Source of the DNA: Euphorbia lathyris
Taxonomy: Eukaryota; Streptophyta; Magnoliopsida; Malpighiales; Euphorbiaceae
NCBI RefSeq assembly: GCF_963576675.1
Contig: NC_088911.1
Span: forward strand, 83,171,256 to 83,235,255
DNA: 64,000 bases
Direction of reading: 5' to 3'
A program made the translations under genes and the position numbers. The notes under the pieces were generated by a model that saw only the letters and a list, made by a program, of their open reading frames with translations, was not told where the DNA came from and did not search any database. This document shows positions 46,739-57,900 of the stretch, piece by piece. How positions within the stretch are numbered: the stretch's first letter is position 1; the number at the start of each line of letters is the position of its first letter.

Positions 46739-48078
46739 TAGGGTAAATTTCATCAATGGTGTACAACATTTATCCAATTTCACACTTTGGTGTACAACCT
46801 TCAATTTGTCTCACTAATATATACGAACTTATAGGTGACCTCCCACTTTGGCGTATGGCCGGTTAAAATGACCGGTCAACTCAAAAGTCAACGCGCTAGC
46901 TCATTATTTTTTACCTTATCCAGGATCCACATAATATAATTACAAAAATACCATTCCTTTTAAATAAAAAAACCCAATCTCCCCCATATTTGTCTTTCTC
47001 TCTCTTTATCTCTTTCCTTTTGTCTGCACATTCTCTCTCTCTCAAACTCGTCTATCTCTCTCTCTCCAATAATACACGGCACTACAGATGTATCAGTAAT
47101 TAAGCAAATTCATTTTTGCTCTTGTTTATAAGATTACTCGAGATTATGTTGATACTATGGATGAATTGTTGCAACCATTGGTTGATGAATCAAGGTTAAT
47201 TGGCTACAGTTGCAGAGAAGAGTGGGTTCAGCAATGGTAACATCTTTATTGACATACTTAGTGAAAGAGATCTTCCCTACATATGTCAATCAATTGGAAG
47301 ATGAGATTGTTACTAGCATTAAATCCCAAGATAGAATATCATGGCTCCATATTGTTGACTTAATTTTTGGTAAATATATTGCTGACTTAATGATTACTTT
47401 TGATTAAATCCTTGGTATCAGATTCTGGGGTTGCGTTTTCCCTTCAGGAAGATGCTAATTTTCTTAGGATTTCTTCTCTATCCATCTTCTGTGACACACC
47501 TGACTGGCTTGATCTGTGGGCAGAAATAGAGCTGAAAGACACGCTTGAGAAACTAACACCTGAGCTAAATGATGATAGAAATTGGAGAATGAAAATTCAA
47601 GGGGCTGCTTTATTATTTGGTCCTGAAAATTATAAGTCTCCTGCAGTTTCCGGTGTCTTTCTTCGGTGTCTATCATTACGGTTGATCGATGTCGATCAAT
47701 TCCTACCTACCTTCTAAGTTCAAGGTTTCTCCAATACATCATGTATTATTCAAGAGAAAGAGAGAGACGAGTTTGAGAGGGAAAATATGGGCAGAAAAAA
47801 GGAAAGAGAAGGAGAGAGAAAGGGAAATAGGGGCCAGTTTGGGTTTTTTATTTAAAAGTGAGGGTATTTTGTTAATTATATTATGTGGGTCCTGGATAAG
47901 GTAAAAAAAATAATGAGCTGGCGCGTTGACTTTTGAGTTGACCGGTCATTTTAACCGGCCATACACCAAAGTGGGAGGTCACCTATAAGTTCGTATATAT
48001 TAATGAGACAAATTGAAAGTTGTACACCAAAGTGTGAAATTGGGTAAAGGTTGTACACCATTGATGAAATTTACCCTA
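46739..48078. mobile_element. Long-TIR element (about 340-bp TIRs) carrying a captured gene fragment
   Basis: The left end starts TAGGGTAAATTTCATCAATG. The inverted right end is the same and stays about 93% alike for roughly 340 bp, through GACCGGTCAACTCAAAAGTC and a CT-rich stretch. Comparison with LTR1 and LTR2 gives the exact insertion point and a duplication TATAAA (46733-46738 and 48079-48084). Between the TIRs lies host-gene-like coding sequence. The build is that of a Pack-MULE, but the 6-bp duplication is shorter than the usual 9, and the low-complexity target leaves the boundary uncertain by a base or two. No transposase is present. Confidence 0.82.
47134..47717 (+). pseudogene. Captured gene fragment, probably RINT1/MAG2-family tethering factor
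   Basis: The frames read ITRDYVDTMDELLQPLVDES, then MVTSLLTYLVKEIFPTYV...RISWLHIVDLIF. After an apparent intron remnant or frame break near 47362-47405, they resume SLVSDSGVAFSLQED...WLDLWAEIELKDTLEKL...ERNWRMK-like...GPENYKSPAVSGVFLR. The W..IELKD..KL and NYKSP pattern is reminiscent of plant RINT1/TIP20 proteins (MAG2), which tether ER-Golgi vesicles. That assignment is from memory of the family and moderate at best. It is only about 190 codons, lacks both ends of the protein and is not expected to be functional. Confidence 0.45.
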
Positions 48079-48412
48079 TATAAAGATGATAACAAAGTGA
48101 AATATACGATTAAAGTATTAGCGTGTCATTCAACGTGTCAATAAGTTAAAACGAGTTAATAAGTTAAGAGAACTACCTAAAATCGGTAGAACTACGTGGC
48201 CTTAATTCCCGATTTAAAGATTAAAGATGTTCGGGATACGTAGGAAGCTTGATAGAATTATCGAGTCCAAGCCAAATTAATAATAATAATTTAGGTAGTC
48301 CGACTAAATTTTTATCTATTATAATATAGGTTCGGCTTTTAGGCTGACAGACGTTGGTTATCCTATTTTCCTTTCATGCCCGATGCCGTTTTGGGTCGGA
48401 TGTGACAACTAC

Positions 48413-50299
48413 CTTGATAATAACAAAAGTGATTTAAGGCCCTACTGCCCCAGCTATCTAAGTGGCAGAGTGTTAGCTTAATTGGTCATATTAAATATTT
48501 CAATTTTGATAAGAAACTTCACCATGTACCTTCATCAGTTGCAAGTTACAATTTTTGTGTGTCTGTTGGAGGGAGGTTATACAACAAATTGTCATCATCG
48601 TCTTTTGGTACTCATTGTGCAAAGTCACAAGATTAATTTGCGCAAGAGTAATTTAATTTTCTAATTCTTTGTTGCACATAGTTTAAATGATTCTGTAAAG
48701 TTGTTACAGCTGCTATGTTGGCTGTCCACCTTTGCCTAATCTATACTATATACTTAGAGCAGCAATGTAAACTAACATGGCATCCTCTCAATTTTTGGTA
48801 ATTATATTTATTTTTATGATTGATAATATTTGTTCACGCTAAAACCATTTCTCTCTCTGATGTGTATCCACAGAAAACTGATGCTCTGTCGTTTTTTCTA
48901 TTAATGAAATTCGGTAATTGTTAAACCGCTCGCTCATTTCCATCTCCATCCACTTGCTTCTCTTTGTCTGGTAGTAACCCACTCTAAATAAAATGGCTCA
49001 CTCTTTCACGTTCTAAAACTGCTGTCTAAAACGGCTTCCATCTCTTAGGATTTCTTCTTAATGTTAACACTATTGCTCACTCTTTCTGATTTATTTCTAT
49101 TTATTTGTTGTTTTTGGTTCTTTATATATCACTATTTAGACTGGCATTCCCTAGAATTTGGTTTGATGCTGTAATTTTTTTACCAGCTTTATTAATCTTC
49201 TTAGTAAACCACTCTCAAGTCAACCTCTTCTTTCTCATGGCAGTGCCTCTCAATCTCTTTCTTCAATTTCTTACTACTGAGTTTTTTTTTTTGTTATCTC
49301 TCCTCCATATCTCTATTTTTCTAAGTGTTTTTATGTTCCTGAACTGTCATTTTCAAATGTTTTCTTCTGGTTTGATATAGGTTTCCATGTCCATTTTTAT
49401 GGTGATGCATTCATGCATTTATTGTTGTTGGATCTCTCCGTCGACTGAAATTTTTTCCCTATGAGACTTTTAGAGTTATTTTAACAATAATTCTTTATTT
49501 GCTCCTAATTGTAGTTATTTATTATCGGCCAACATGAGAATTTATTTATTATTGGTTCTTTTATCTTAAGAAAAAAGAGAAAAAATAGAATGAGTTTACA
49601 CATGTGGCATTTAGATGTGATGGGATTTCAAATAACATGGATGATTTTTACAACAATCAACCCGAGAATATTACTTAAAGCTATTTTCAGATAGATGCCT
49701 AAATATTGAGCATCACTATTTTGTTTTTGTACATGAGTATAAAGGAACGATACTCTTACATTGTTGCTTTAAGAATTTTTGTAGTAGAATTTCAACTTTT
49801 TATTTGCTGTTAGAATCTAGCCTCTCTTTTCCATAAAATAACTTTGAAAATGCAAGCAATTAAGTTTCTGGTTGAGTCTATGATTTCCGGTGTATGTTTT
49901 ACTTTCGGAACATAATTACTCATTCTATAGGTTACCCTCACATTATTGCTTGTTGCCTTAATGGTTAGAGCTTGAAAGAGGAACCAAAATTTGATCTGTA
50001 CATGTTCTATGAAAGGCTATTAGAGGATGTGTTGCATAATTATAATTATAAATTTGTTTGTTCACTTTAATTCATATTTGTTATTTCTCAAATTTTCCCA
50101 TTTATAACATCTCTGCTTTTAATATATATCTAATTTTGTCCTACATATTCGGATTGCAAGTCAAGTTCATTTTGGTTGGTTTAATTGAATTCAGCAATTA
50201 GGAAAAATTACCATGGTTCTCGCGAGTATTTTCATCCACATCAAACTCCTCAAATTCAGATTGTGTAGAAGCTAAGTCTAGATATAGTGATTTTTTTTA
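48413..50299. other. hAT interior, right of the three-LTR element
   Basis: AT-rich non-coding sequence, which continues the hAT element after the second ACTAC. Small frames near 48482 and 49105 are composition artefacts. Nothing else is recognised. Confidence 0.45.
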
Positions 50300-50565
50300 G
50301 TGGATTACTAAACCCAGCCATGAATTCTCACCCCTAGCCCCGTAAAAAGACCAAACTACCCTTTACCCAAAATTTGAAAAAACACAAAACCTCTCAAATA
50401 CCATACATACTCTTTGATCAAATCCGGACTAATTTGTGAACCAAAACATGGAGTGTAACAACAACCGTAAAGGGAAAGCGAAAATAATAAGATTTACCGT
50501 TTTTGTTTTTTTGATTTAAGTTAAAAATTGAATCTGTGGGTGATTTTTTAAAAACGCCGGAATCG

Positions 50566-50725
50566 CAGTCGGGCGTATGAACATCGCGCCCGACCTACGG
50601 TTCCGGCGTATGAATATCACGCCCGACCTGTGGTTCGGGCGTGAGGCTATCACGCCCGCACCATAGGTCGGGCGTGATATTCATACGCCCGACCTATGGT
50701 TCAGGCGTGATGTTCATACGCCCGA
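50566..50725. repeat. GC-rich inverted repeat A
   Basis: About 66-bp arms (50566-50632 and 50659-50725) pair imperfectly. Each arm holds two copies of a unit like GGGCGTATGAATATCACGCC. The arms are strongly CpG-rich against an AT-rich background. Confidence 0.85.
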
Positions 50726-51060
50726 GGGGTTTTTGAAATGTTTTTTTAAAAAAAAAATTATATTTACGTTTTAATTAAATTGTTAAATGTTTACATTAAT
50801 TTGGGGTTTAATTTATATATGAAATTTTGATATTAATTCGATTATAATTTATATGTTAAATTTTTAGATTAATTTAGTGTAATTTTGTAGACGGAGTGGC
50901 CTACTATCGAGGGGAAATCCGTCCCGTCACCTGCTCGTCGTCTAGATATGGACTAGCGGACTAATTTTTTTACGGGTTTAATTCAACAACGGACTAATTT
51001 TCTTTACGTAACAGGTATTTACGGATTTAATTCAATAGCGGACTAGCTATTTTTTTTGCT

Positions 51061-51224
51061 CTCCCGACACGCGGGCGTGTGACTATCACGCCTCACCGTG
51101 TGGTCGGGCGTGATAGCCCCACGTCTCACCGTGTGGTCGGGCGTGTAGCGATCACGCCCGACCACACGGTGAGGCGTCCGACCACACGGTGAGGCGTGAT
51201 AGTCACACGCCCGCGTGTCGGGAG
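51061..51224. repeat. GC-rich perfect inverted repeat B with nested hairpin
   Basis: The 47-bp arms at 51061-51107 and 51178-51224 are perfect inverted copies. AT-rich flanks (AGCTATTTTTTTT and its complement) extend the pairing with a one-base bulge. Inside, 51125-51174 forms a second hairpin with about 22-bp arms built from CTCACCGTGTGGTCGGGCGT. Confidence 0.92.
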
Positions 51225-51333
51225 AGAAAAAAAATAGCTTTTTCCTCCCCAAAACCTATGAAAGGGTATTTTCGTCCTTTCACGGAGCTAGGGATGGGAA
51301 TTTGAGGCTGGGTTTAACAACACCCTTTTTTTA

Positions 51334-52645
51334 TGATTGAGTGTAAGATGGACCTTCATCTGACATTCTACCATTTGAAAAATATTTAGAATTTTATCAT
51401 ATTATCATCCATCAATGATGGAATATATAATATATTCATATTGCTCCTTCTGCAGCCTATGCAAAGTTTGGTTTTTGATTCATTTGGATAGTAGGGAGGC
51501 ATATGGTTTGCTTGATCCATTATGTTGTTAGAGTATGTAAAGTCCTAATAATTTGTATGTTTTTGACGCGGTAATAGTAGTAAAAGAGTAAGATACATCT
51601 TATGAATTATAAATTATAATACTGATTTTTTAACCTATTATTTTATTGGATTAAATTTGTCTTTAATTTTCTTTTAATGGATTTATGTGGCTTTCTTATT
51701 TGTTTAGGCAGAACCCAAACATGTAAAGGTGAAGGAAAAGAAGACAAGTGATTGTTAAAATCAGGATGATCTCGCGGCTTATAAAATCGAAAAATATATA
51801 AAAAAGGAAGAGAGTGTAAGCAGAAGAAAGAACGTCTCACCTCATGGGACATCGAAAATGGGATTTCAGAGAAAGTAAAATTTCGTTTTCAGTTCATTTC
51901 GTTATTGTTTTTTTAATTATAATCGTTATTGTTTTTTAATTATATGCTCGATATATTTTTGCAACTTAATGGTGTAAAGAAATCTTTATAACCTTCAAAT
52001 TGTACTTAACACTTTTAATTTAATAATTTAATTCTCAATTTCTTTTTGTTATTTTTTTTAGCTAAAAAAATTCTCAAATTGTTAATTGTAATTTGGTATT
52101 AACTTAGTATAAATCATTTTGCTCAAAATCTGAAATTTACATTTTACTATAATTTTTAGTAAAATAATTTATTTTTTTTTTCACTATAAATTATAATGCA
52201 TTCCCAATCCCTTGCATGACATGGGTGTTCATACTATATATATATATATATATATTAATTATAATTTTATAAAAAAAATGAAAACATTTAAGCTCTTCTC
52301 CTCAAACGCCGCACAACAAGAAGATCTTGGCTTCCTCCTTCACCGCAGCCCTCATTCACCGTCGCCGCATCCTTCACGCTGCAGGTTTGTTTTCTCTTAT
52401 CTTTTTCTCTATTTTCGTTTTCTTTGTTCGTTTCTCTGTGTTTTGAATCGTTTCTCTATTTTCGTTTTACACACAAAATCAACTCTCAGTTTTTTAATTA
52501 TATATATTTTTAAATATATAGATGGGCTTGGATGGGTGGGCTTGGGATTCATATCTCAGGCCCGAGCCCGATTAAATTTCCTATGGGCTTGGGCTCAGCA
52601 GGCTTCATGAAAAGCCCGACAGGCCCCGGCCCATGCCCAGATCTA
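51334..52645. other. hAT right arm
   Basis: It is mostly AT-rich, with a (TA)n run near 52235-52255. The last 130 bases are rich in GGGC/GCCC motifs (GATGGGCTTGGATGGGTGGG) up to the terminus. A 132-codon frame at 52212-52610 runs through these subterminal repeats and is not a convincing gene. Confidence 0.6.
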
Positions 52646-52653
52646 GTACTAAG

Positions 52654-53320
52654 TCACAAAATTTTCAAACCTATAGCATGGAAAAAATGAGCTGGCAATG
52701 ATAGCTTGTGTGGGCAGCAAAGGGCATACAAAAAGAACGGGGTAAGGCAAAATAAGTGCAAAACAGGGCCGTGTGAGAAAATCCAGGCAACTATATCAAA
52801 ATCAACAAAAACAAAACCATAGCAGATCCAAAATATCATCAAAGCAGCCAAAAATCAAACCACATCACACACTTCTAATGGATTCACCTCCTCCACTTTC
52901 TCCTGGCATTGTCCTCAATGCGGAATTTAATCATTTAGGGGTGAAAGGCAGCAAAATAAAACTAAGAAGTACAAAAGGTAGAGAAAATACAGCCCCGTGG
53001 GAGAGGTAATGGTGTGGAAACTGGGCTGTGAACCCCACACTTTTAAAGTATGTTATTTGGTTGGCGTGGACTTGTTTTACAATAGTGGACACAAGTCCAA
53101 TGATATCTACTAATCATTCCAGCCGTTAGAGATACTCCGGATGCTCAACTGGTGAAAACGGAGATGGTGGTGGTGTGGAAGTGGATGCAGCTCCTGTCTT
53201 CTTTTTTTTTTTTTTGTAACGTTTTGGGAACCGTTCTCCAAAAGGTGCTAATTCACCTACATTAAAAAGAAAACAAAGTCATCCTCTCCATGGAGAATCA
53301 AGCGCATATCACATAGAGCA
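52654..53320. other. Non-coding spacer
   Basis: No supported gene is seen between the hAT element and the Athila-like frame. A T11 run lies near 53204. The right part probably belongs to the retroelement that carries the downstream frame. Confidence 0.4.
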
Positions 53321-54109
53321 TCAATATTTATAGCAGGCAATGTGCTTTTCTGTGTTTTTGACATCAAAATTGTCTAAATTAACCGCTAGACTAGTGATGA
53401 GATAGCCTAAAAACAACTGATTTGGCTTCTTAGTCAATTTTTCAAACTTCACTGCTAGCCAATAGCCAAGGTTAACTTGCTTATTTTCAATCATACACCA
53501 CAAAAAGAATAGTTCAGACTTTGAAATTACAATGGTGTCATTATTCCTAGCAAATGTGTTATAGGCTAACAACCTGTGCATGTATCTAAAGGCCTCGTTG
53601 ATAATTAGGTTGGCCTTAGACCGTGGAGGTCGGAATGGGATTGTGTTTAATCCAGTTAAGGCCATGTATACCTCTACATCACTGAACTCAACAAGATAAT
53701 CACACAGCAGGTTAGTGTAGGCATCAGTAATTGTATCAGTTATGTCAACTAACCCCAAAGCAAGATTAAACTCATTCATAGATAGGAAATAATTTGCACC
53801 CAATAACTGAAAACAGATTGTTGGTTCCTTCAGAACGACCCTGGTGATTGAACTCAAAGTACCGTAAAACTCATCAAAGACAGGGTAATTTAGTTTAAAA
53901 AATTTGTCCCACCCAATCTTGTTGACTAATTCATAAAATGCATCTTTCAATTTCAATTCTGTCAAGGATTTATCATCCACAGTTCGTGCTTCAATAATCA
54001 GTTTATTTTGAATAAACGCGTACCTTGCCTTGCATTCTGGTTCAACAAAGATTAGACTCGTCTTGAATGGTTTGGTGTGTGAAACATACCTGCTCTTCCC
54101 TTTACCCAT
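53321..54109 (-). CDS. Athila ORF1/plant transposon protein-like frame (262 aa)
   Basis: An uninterrupted minus-strand frame begins MGKGKSRYVS. It resembles the plant retrotransposon protein found as ORF1 in Athila-type elements: a YPVFDEFYGTL segment, a hydrophobic LGANYFLSMNEFNLALGL segment, then RFMHRLL-like FRYMHRLLAYNTFARNND, and LFFLWCMIENKQVNLGYW. Function is unknown; it is gag-like by position in related elements. No pol or LTR is visible next to it, so it is either an orphaned gag or a domesticated copy. An intact frame of this length among dead elements is notable. No promoter was identified. Confidence 0.5.
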   Translation of the reverse strand: MGKGKSRYVSHTKPFKTSLIFVEPECKARYAFIQNKLIIEARTVDDKSLTELKLKDAFYELVNKIGWDKFFKLNYPVFDEFYGTLSSITRVVLKEPTICFQLLGANYFLSMNEFNLALGLVDITDTITDAYTNLLCDYLVEFSDVEVYMALTGLNTIPFRPPRSKANLIINEAFRYMHRLLAYNTFARNNDTIVISKSELFFLWCMIENKQVNLGYWLAVKFEKLTKKPNQLFLGYLITSLAVNLDNFDVKNTEKHIACYKY

Positions 54110-54664
54110 ATGTGCTTATTTTTTGTGGTGGTTGGAGAGGTGTTTCAGAATTGTTAGAGGACATATTGGAGGGTATTTGGTCCGAATCCCTGTTATATTT
54201 ATGTAAATTCCATTGAGTGTCATTGAATTTCAGTGTTTTTTTAATCAATTTAGTTAATTTTATGCAAATTCAGTATCTTTTAATAACATTCAATTTTTTG
54301 TTGAAGTTTATGAAGTTGGTATTATGTAATGTGTTAGTATATTTAAATATGTGTTTAGTCATAATATAATTTGTTAAACAATTGAAAATTGTTTGTTTCA
54401 TATTATATATTATTTCACTTAAGTTTTAGAGTATTTCATTCAAATTTAATTAATTTTCCACTGGATTTCAAAACAATTAAATTTGTTTATGATTTCCATA
54501 TTACCTTTTCTAATTGTTATTTTTTGGAACTGTATTCCACATTGGTTTTATGTCTTATTATTTGTTTCAAAGAAATTGATAGGGACCTATTGCGGATTTC
54601 ATTGTCATTGAATTTACAAATGGCTGAAATTCAATGAATGTGGGTAAATTTAATGTATTAATTG
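54110..54664. other. AT-rich spacer
   Basis: No supported gene. It ends with GTATTAATTG, the left target duplication of the adjacent antisense LINE. Confidence 0.45.
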
Positions 54665-54959
54665 TTTTTTTTTTTAATCAAACAATGAATAAATCAATTA
54701 GCCATAATTTGACAATAGTGTAATAAAGATAAAGGAACAAAACTCGGTAAAGAATTAAAGAATGAAGGGCAAATGTTGAAACGAGAGGACTGTGTCGAAG
54801 CATGAGCTATCTCGTTAACTTGTCGTCGTATCCACCTGACTGAGTAACAGACTTTTGAAATTAAAATTGTTAGGATATGAGAGATCAAATCACCAAATTC
54901 TGAATCGTCTGTAGAAGTTGAGTTGATGGCATCCACTACTTTGCGTCGAACTCGAAAAT

Positions 54960-57900
54960 TACACCTTGGACTTTCCGTGCTTCCAACCACCGCATGGCCT
55001 GAAGAAAAGCTTCCGCTTCACATTCCCTCGTCATCGGACATCATGGTAATTTTGCGCACCGCCCCATCATGAAATTTCCCATTGAGTCACGTACCACTGC
55101 ATCCGTACCTGCACGTCCCTCCTCCGCAAAGCATGCGACATCAGTGCAACACGACATCAGTCCCAACAGTGGAGGATGCCATTCAGAGCAGATTGAAGTT
55201 GAAACCCGCTTGTTTGCTATATCTCGGATTTGTACCAGTCCGCCAGTCGATGATGCAGTCCGTCTTCGTTTTAAATAATTAGCATGTGACCAGTCGTGAA
55301 GAACGGAGCATGCCATAGATGAAATCTGATCTGCGGTGTGAATCCCATGTTGTCAGAGGTGTTCGTTCCTCGCCTGCCAGATGCTCCACAGATGGATCAG
55401 AAAAATTACCGAGATATATACTGATGACAAATCCAGTATCCCATTAAATCATACGGACAGATTATCAACAGGAGTCGCCCCGACATTTATCAGATTTAAT
55501 AATCCTACCTTATGCCACACCCGAACAGCCCATGCACACTCAATGAAGACATGCCATCCATCTTCCCAAGTTCCATTAGGCAATACACAATTAATACATA
55601 CATGTAGGCCGCGAAACTAGAGGTTGACCCGAGTTGGTAGATACTTGCGTGCGAGTTGCCAACCGAAGTGGCGAGCCTTGTGCGGTACCTCAACGTACCA
55701 TAATTTCTTCCAAGCACCTCGCACGTGGAAGCGCTCCCCGTCTTCAAGTGTTGTTGCCAACCGATATGAACTTTTGACTGTATACTGTCCCGATGGATGG
55801 AGTTTCCTGATCAGCCGATCCTCTAAACTTAGTATGTCGATTGGTAATTTGTGCATCTCCCTAATGTCCTTTTCCTCGAAGATTTCTTCCAACATCTCAA
55901 CATCCCAATCTCTTGAGTTAGGAATAAATAAATCACAAACTTTCAAATGTTCAAACCCCTCAACCATTGGAGTGTGTATAAATGTCACGACACAACCCAG
56001 GCCATGACCGGCGCATAAATTAAATTAACTTTAATCTATGCTAGCCTTAATTCTGAACTAATAGAAATTCCAAAATTTACTAACAGAATATCAAACTCGT
56101 CTCAATTACATGAATGAACCTTAAAAGAATCAAATGTGCAAGTCTAAACCTCAATAATCAAAATTCTCCAAAGATAATATAAAGCTAATTTATTAGGAAA
56201 TCTCCTTCAACATCAATCCAAGGGTTACCTCACGAACAGGGACCTTAATCTGAAAAAGAAAGATTCAACGTGGTATGAGATTTTCGTCTATACGAGCGAA
56301 AACCTCAGTGAGTAGTAGCTACAGCACGTAACAGAAAGGGAACAGGCATGCAAGCTGATACTTTTAAATCATGACAAATATAGTTCAAAATATAGTATTT
56401 CGAAATCAGTTAAACTAAAGGGGCAATATAAGATAATCAATTCCAAAATGCTGACAATCAATTGTCAAACATAACACTGAAACCTTTCAAAATATCAAAT
56501 ATTAGTATGATCAGAAAATAAGACAAAAGCTTTAAAACACATGGTACAGTGTAACAGAGTGGTGATACTGCACACCACCAGGGCCAGATAAATGGTAAGC
56601 GCTACCAATAACAGATACAGATAACAGACAATCGCCTTCACCGATCTTATGCATGATTCTAATGATGACACAACTGACGACAAACTGACAACTGACAACC
56701 TGACTCAAAGACAAATGCAAGGACCTAATGTTATGAAGATCGGTGAGAGGCCAGATAACAGATACAGATATACTGAGCACTTGTACCAGTTTGAAAACAT
56801 ATAGTATACATATATAATTTAGAAAATCATAACTGATTGAACGAATTATCAGATTTCTAAACAAAGGTAATAACTGCGATAAATCGCGTATTAGAAACTA
56901 CAAATCATATCAAATCAAATTTTTAATAAATCCATTGTACCTGATAATAAAACAAATCAATATAAAGGCATGTTCCCAGAATATACGTTCTAATACTAAG
57001 GATATTTAGTAAACACAAGGTTTAAGCTATACGTTTATAGGAACGAAAATATACTGTCAAACGCTAATTTTTGATAAACAGTTTTTCAATCTAATATTTC
57101 AATCAAATAGGATCATGTACTATAATTACCACTCACCTGAATATTTGAGCAGATGTGAGCGTCCTAAAAGTTCGACTCAGTCAATTTGCGGATTATCGGA
57201 ATTTCCTATTGGTTCAAGAAAAAAACGAAGAACGAATTAACTAATATTAATCATGTCCAAACTAACGGGATAATTAACATTTTAGGGGGAATTAGTTAAA
57301 CCATAATGAATCAACTAATTAAAAAAAAAAATCAAAACCATAAGACTAATATTAGCTACCATTAAACTAGCTACTGCTAAAAATTTTAAAAAAATAAGAT
57401 TAATCTTAGCTACTCCTAACTAGTACTAATAATAGGAAAACTAATTTCAAAATTTGATAACCCGCAACACTCACCTCTCAATTAAAACCCAAACTAAGTT
57501 TGAAATAAAACTCTTTTGAATTGATATAAAAACCTTGTACAGAAAAGACAAATTTGCTTCCATCAATTTATATAAATTGTAAAACCATGTTGAGGTTACA
57601 AAGATTGTAAAATAAAATGAAATCCCCAAAAATTCATGCCCTCAAATATATAATATAATAAATTATATGGAACCATGATAGCAAGGACAAGACAAGGAAC
57701 AAAATTGGATTACAATCATAAATAATTTGTCTCTGTTTTCAATGTGGAGAGATGATTTGGGAAAAAGCAATTTGCCAACCACTTTATCCATCATAGCATA
57801 CCAAATTGAAGAGTAAAATATTGATTTAAGAATGATGAACTTACTCAAACGATTGATGAACAGTAGGTAGAATAGATTAAAACAGATTTTGACTTCGACT

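Larger units (their letters stand above)
32550..48407 (+). mobile_element. Three-LTR gypsy-like retrotransposon with minimal internal regions, TSD ACTAC
   Basis: The order is LTR1 (32550-42513), internal 1 (42514-42725), LTR2 (42726-45210), internal 2 (45211-45421), LTR3 (45422-48407). Each LTR starts TGTAACATTCG and ends TGTGACA. Exact 5-bp duplications ACTAC lie outside the whole unit (32545-32549 and 48408-48412). Subtracting later insertions and restoring one deletion gives LTRs of about 2475, 2485 and 2469 bp. Internal regions of only 211-212 bp have a primer site, a purine-rich 3' part and no coding sequence. The LTR ends and PPT wording resemble Del/Tekay elements. The three-LTR form implies unequal recombination at an already occupied locus. 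It must depend on another element's proteins. Confidence 0.92.
45422..48407 (+). repeat. LTR3, with 829-bp deletion and a nested element
   Basis: After the first 67 bases LTR3 jumps to sequence equivalent to 43618 in LTR2. The junction lies in TATTA, present at both break points in LTR2 (42789 and 43618), so the deletion used 5-bp microhomology. A TIR element occupies 46739-48078. The end reads GGATGTGACA. Confidence 0.92.
50300..51325. mobile_element. Foldback/MULE-like element with GC-rich palindromes, TSD TTTTTTTA
   Basis: The left end (50300-50372) and the inverted right end (51252-51325) share AAACCCAGCC, CCCTAGC.CCGT and TACCCTTT blocks over about 73 bp. TTTTTTTA borders both ends (50292-50299 and 51326-51333), although it is simple sequence. 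Inside the AT-rich body are two GC-rich inverted repeats made from a motif like GGCGTGATAGTCACACGCCC. No coding sequence is present. The build parallels the element at 28307-29988. Confidence 0.65.
31352..52645. mobile_element. hAT-like DNA element swollen to 21.3 kb by nested insertions
   Basis: The left end TAGACTTGGGCATGGGCCGG and the inverted right end TAGATCTGGGCATGGGCCGG match at 18 of 20 positions. An exact 8-bp duplication GTACTAAG lies outside both ends (31344-31351 and 52646-52653). Both subterminal regions are packed with GGGC/GCCC motifs, seen nowhere else nearby. After subtracting the nested insertions (32550-48412 and 50300-51333) about 4.4 kb of the original element remains. 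No hAT transposase is recognisable, so it was probably non-autonomous. Excision is unlikely at this length. Confidence 0.75.

Noticed and set aside
47210..47904. Independent host gene
   Set aside because: It lies between the TIRs of an element whose borders are fixed by sister LTRs, lacks both protein ends and has a frame break.
49105..49380. 91-codon hydrophobic frame as a membrane protein
   Set aside because: T-rich low-complexity sequence gives Leu/Phe-rich frames by chance; it lies in hAT interior sequence.
52212..52610. 132-codon plus-strand frame
   Set aside because: It runs through hAT subterminal GGGC repeats and a TA repeat; composition explains it.
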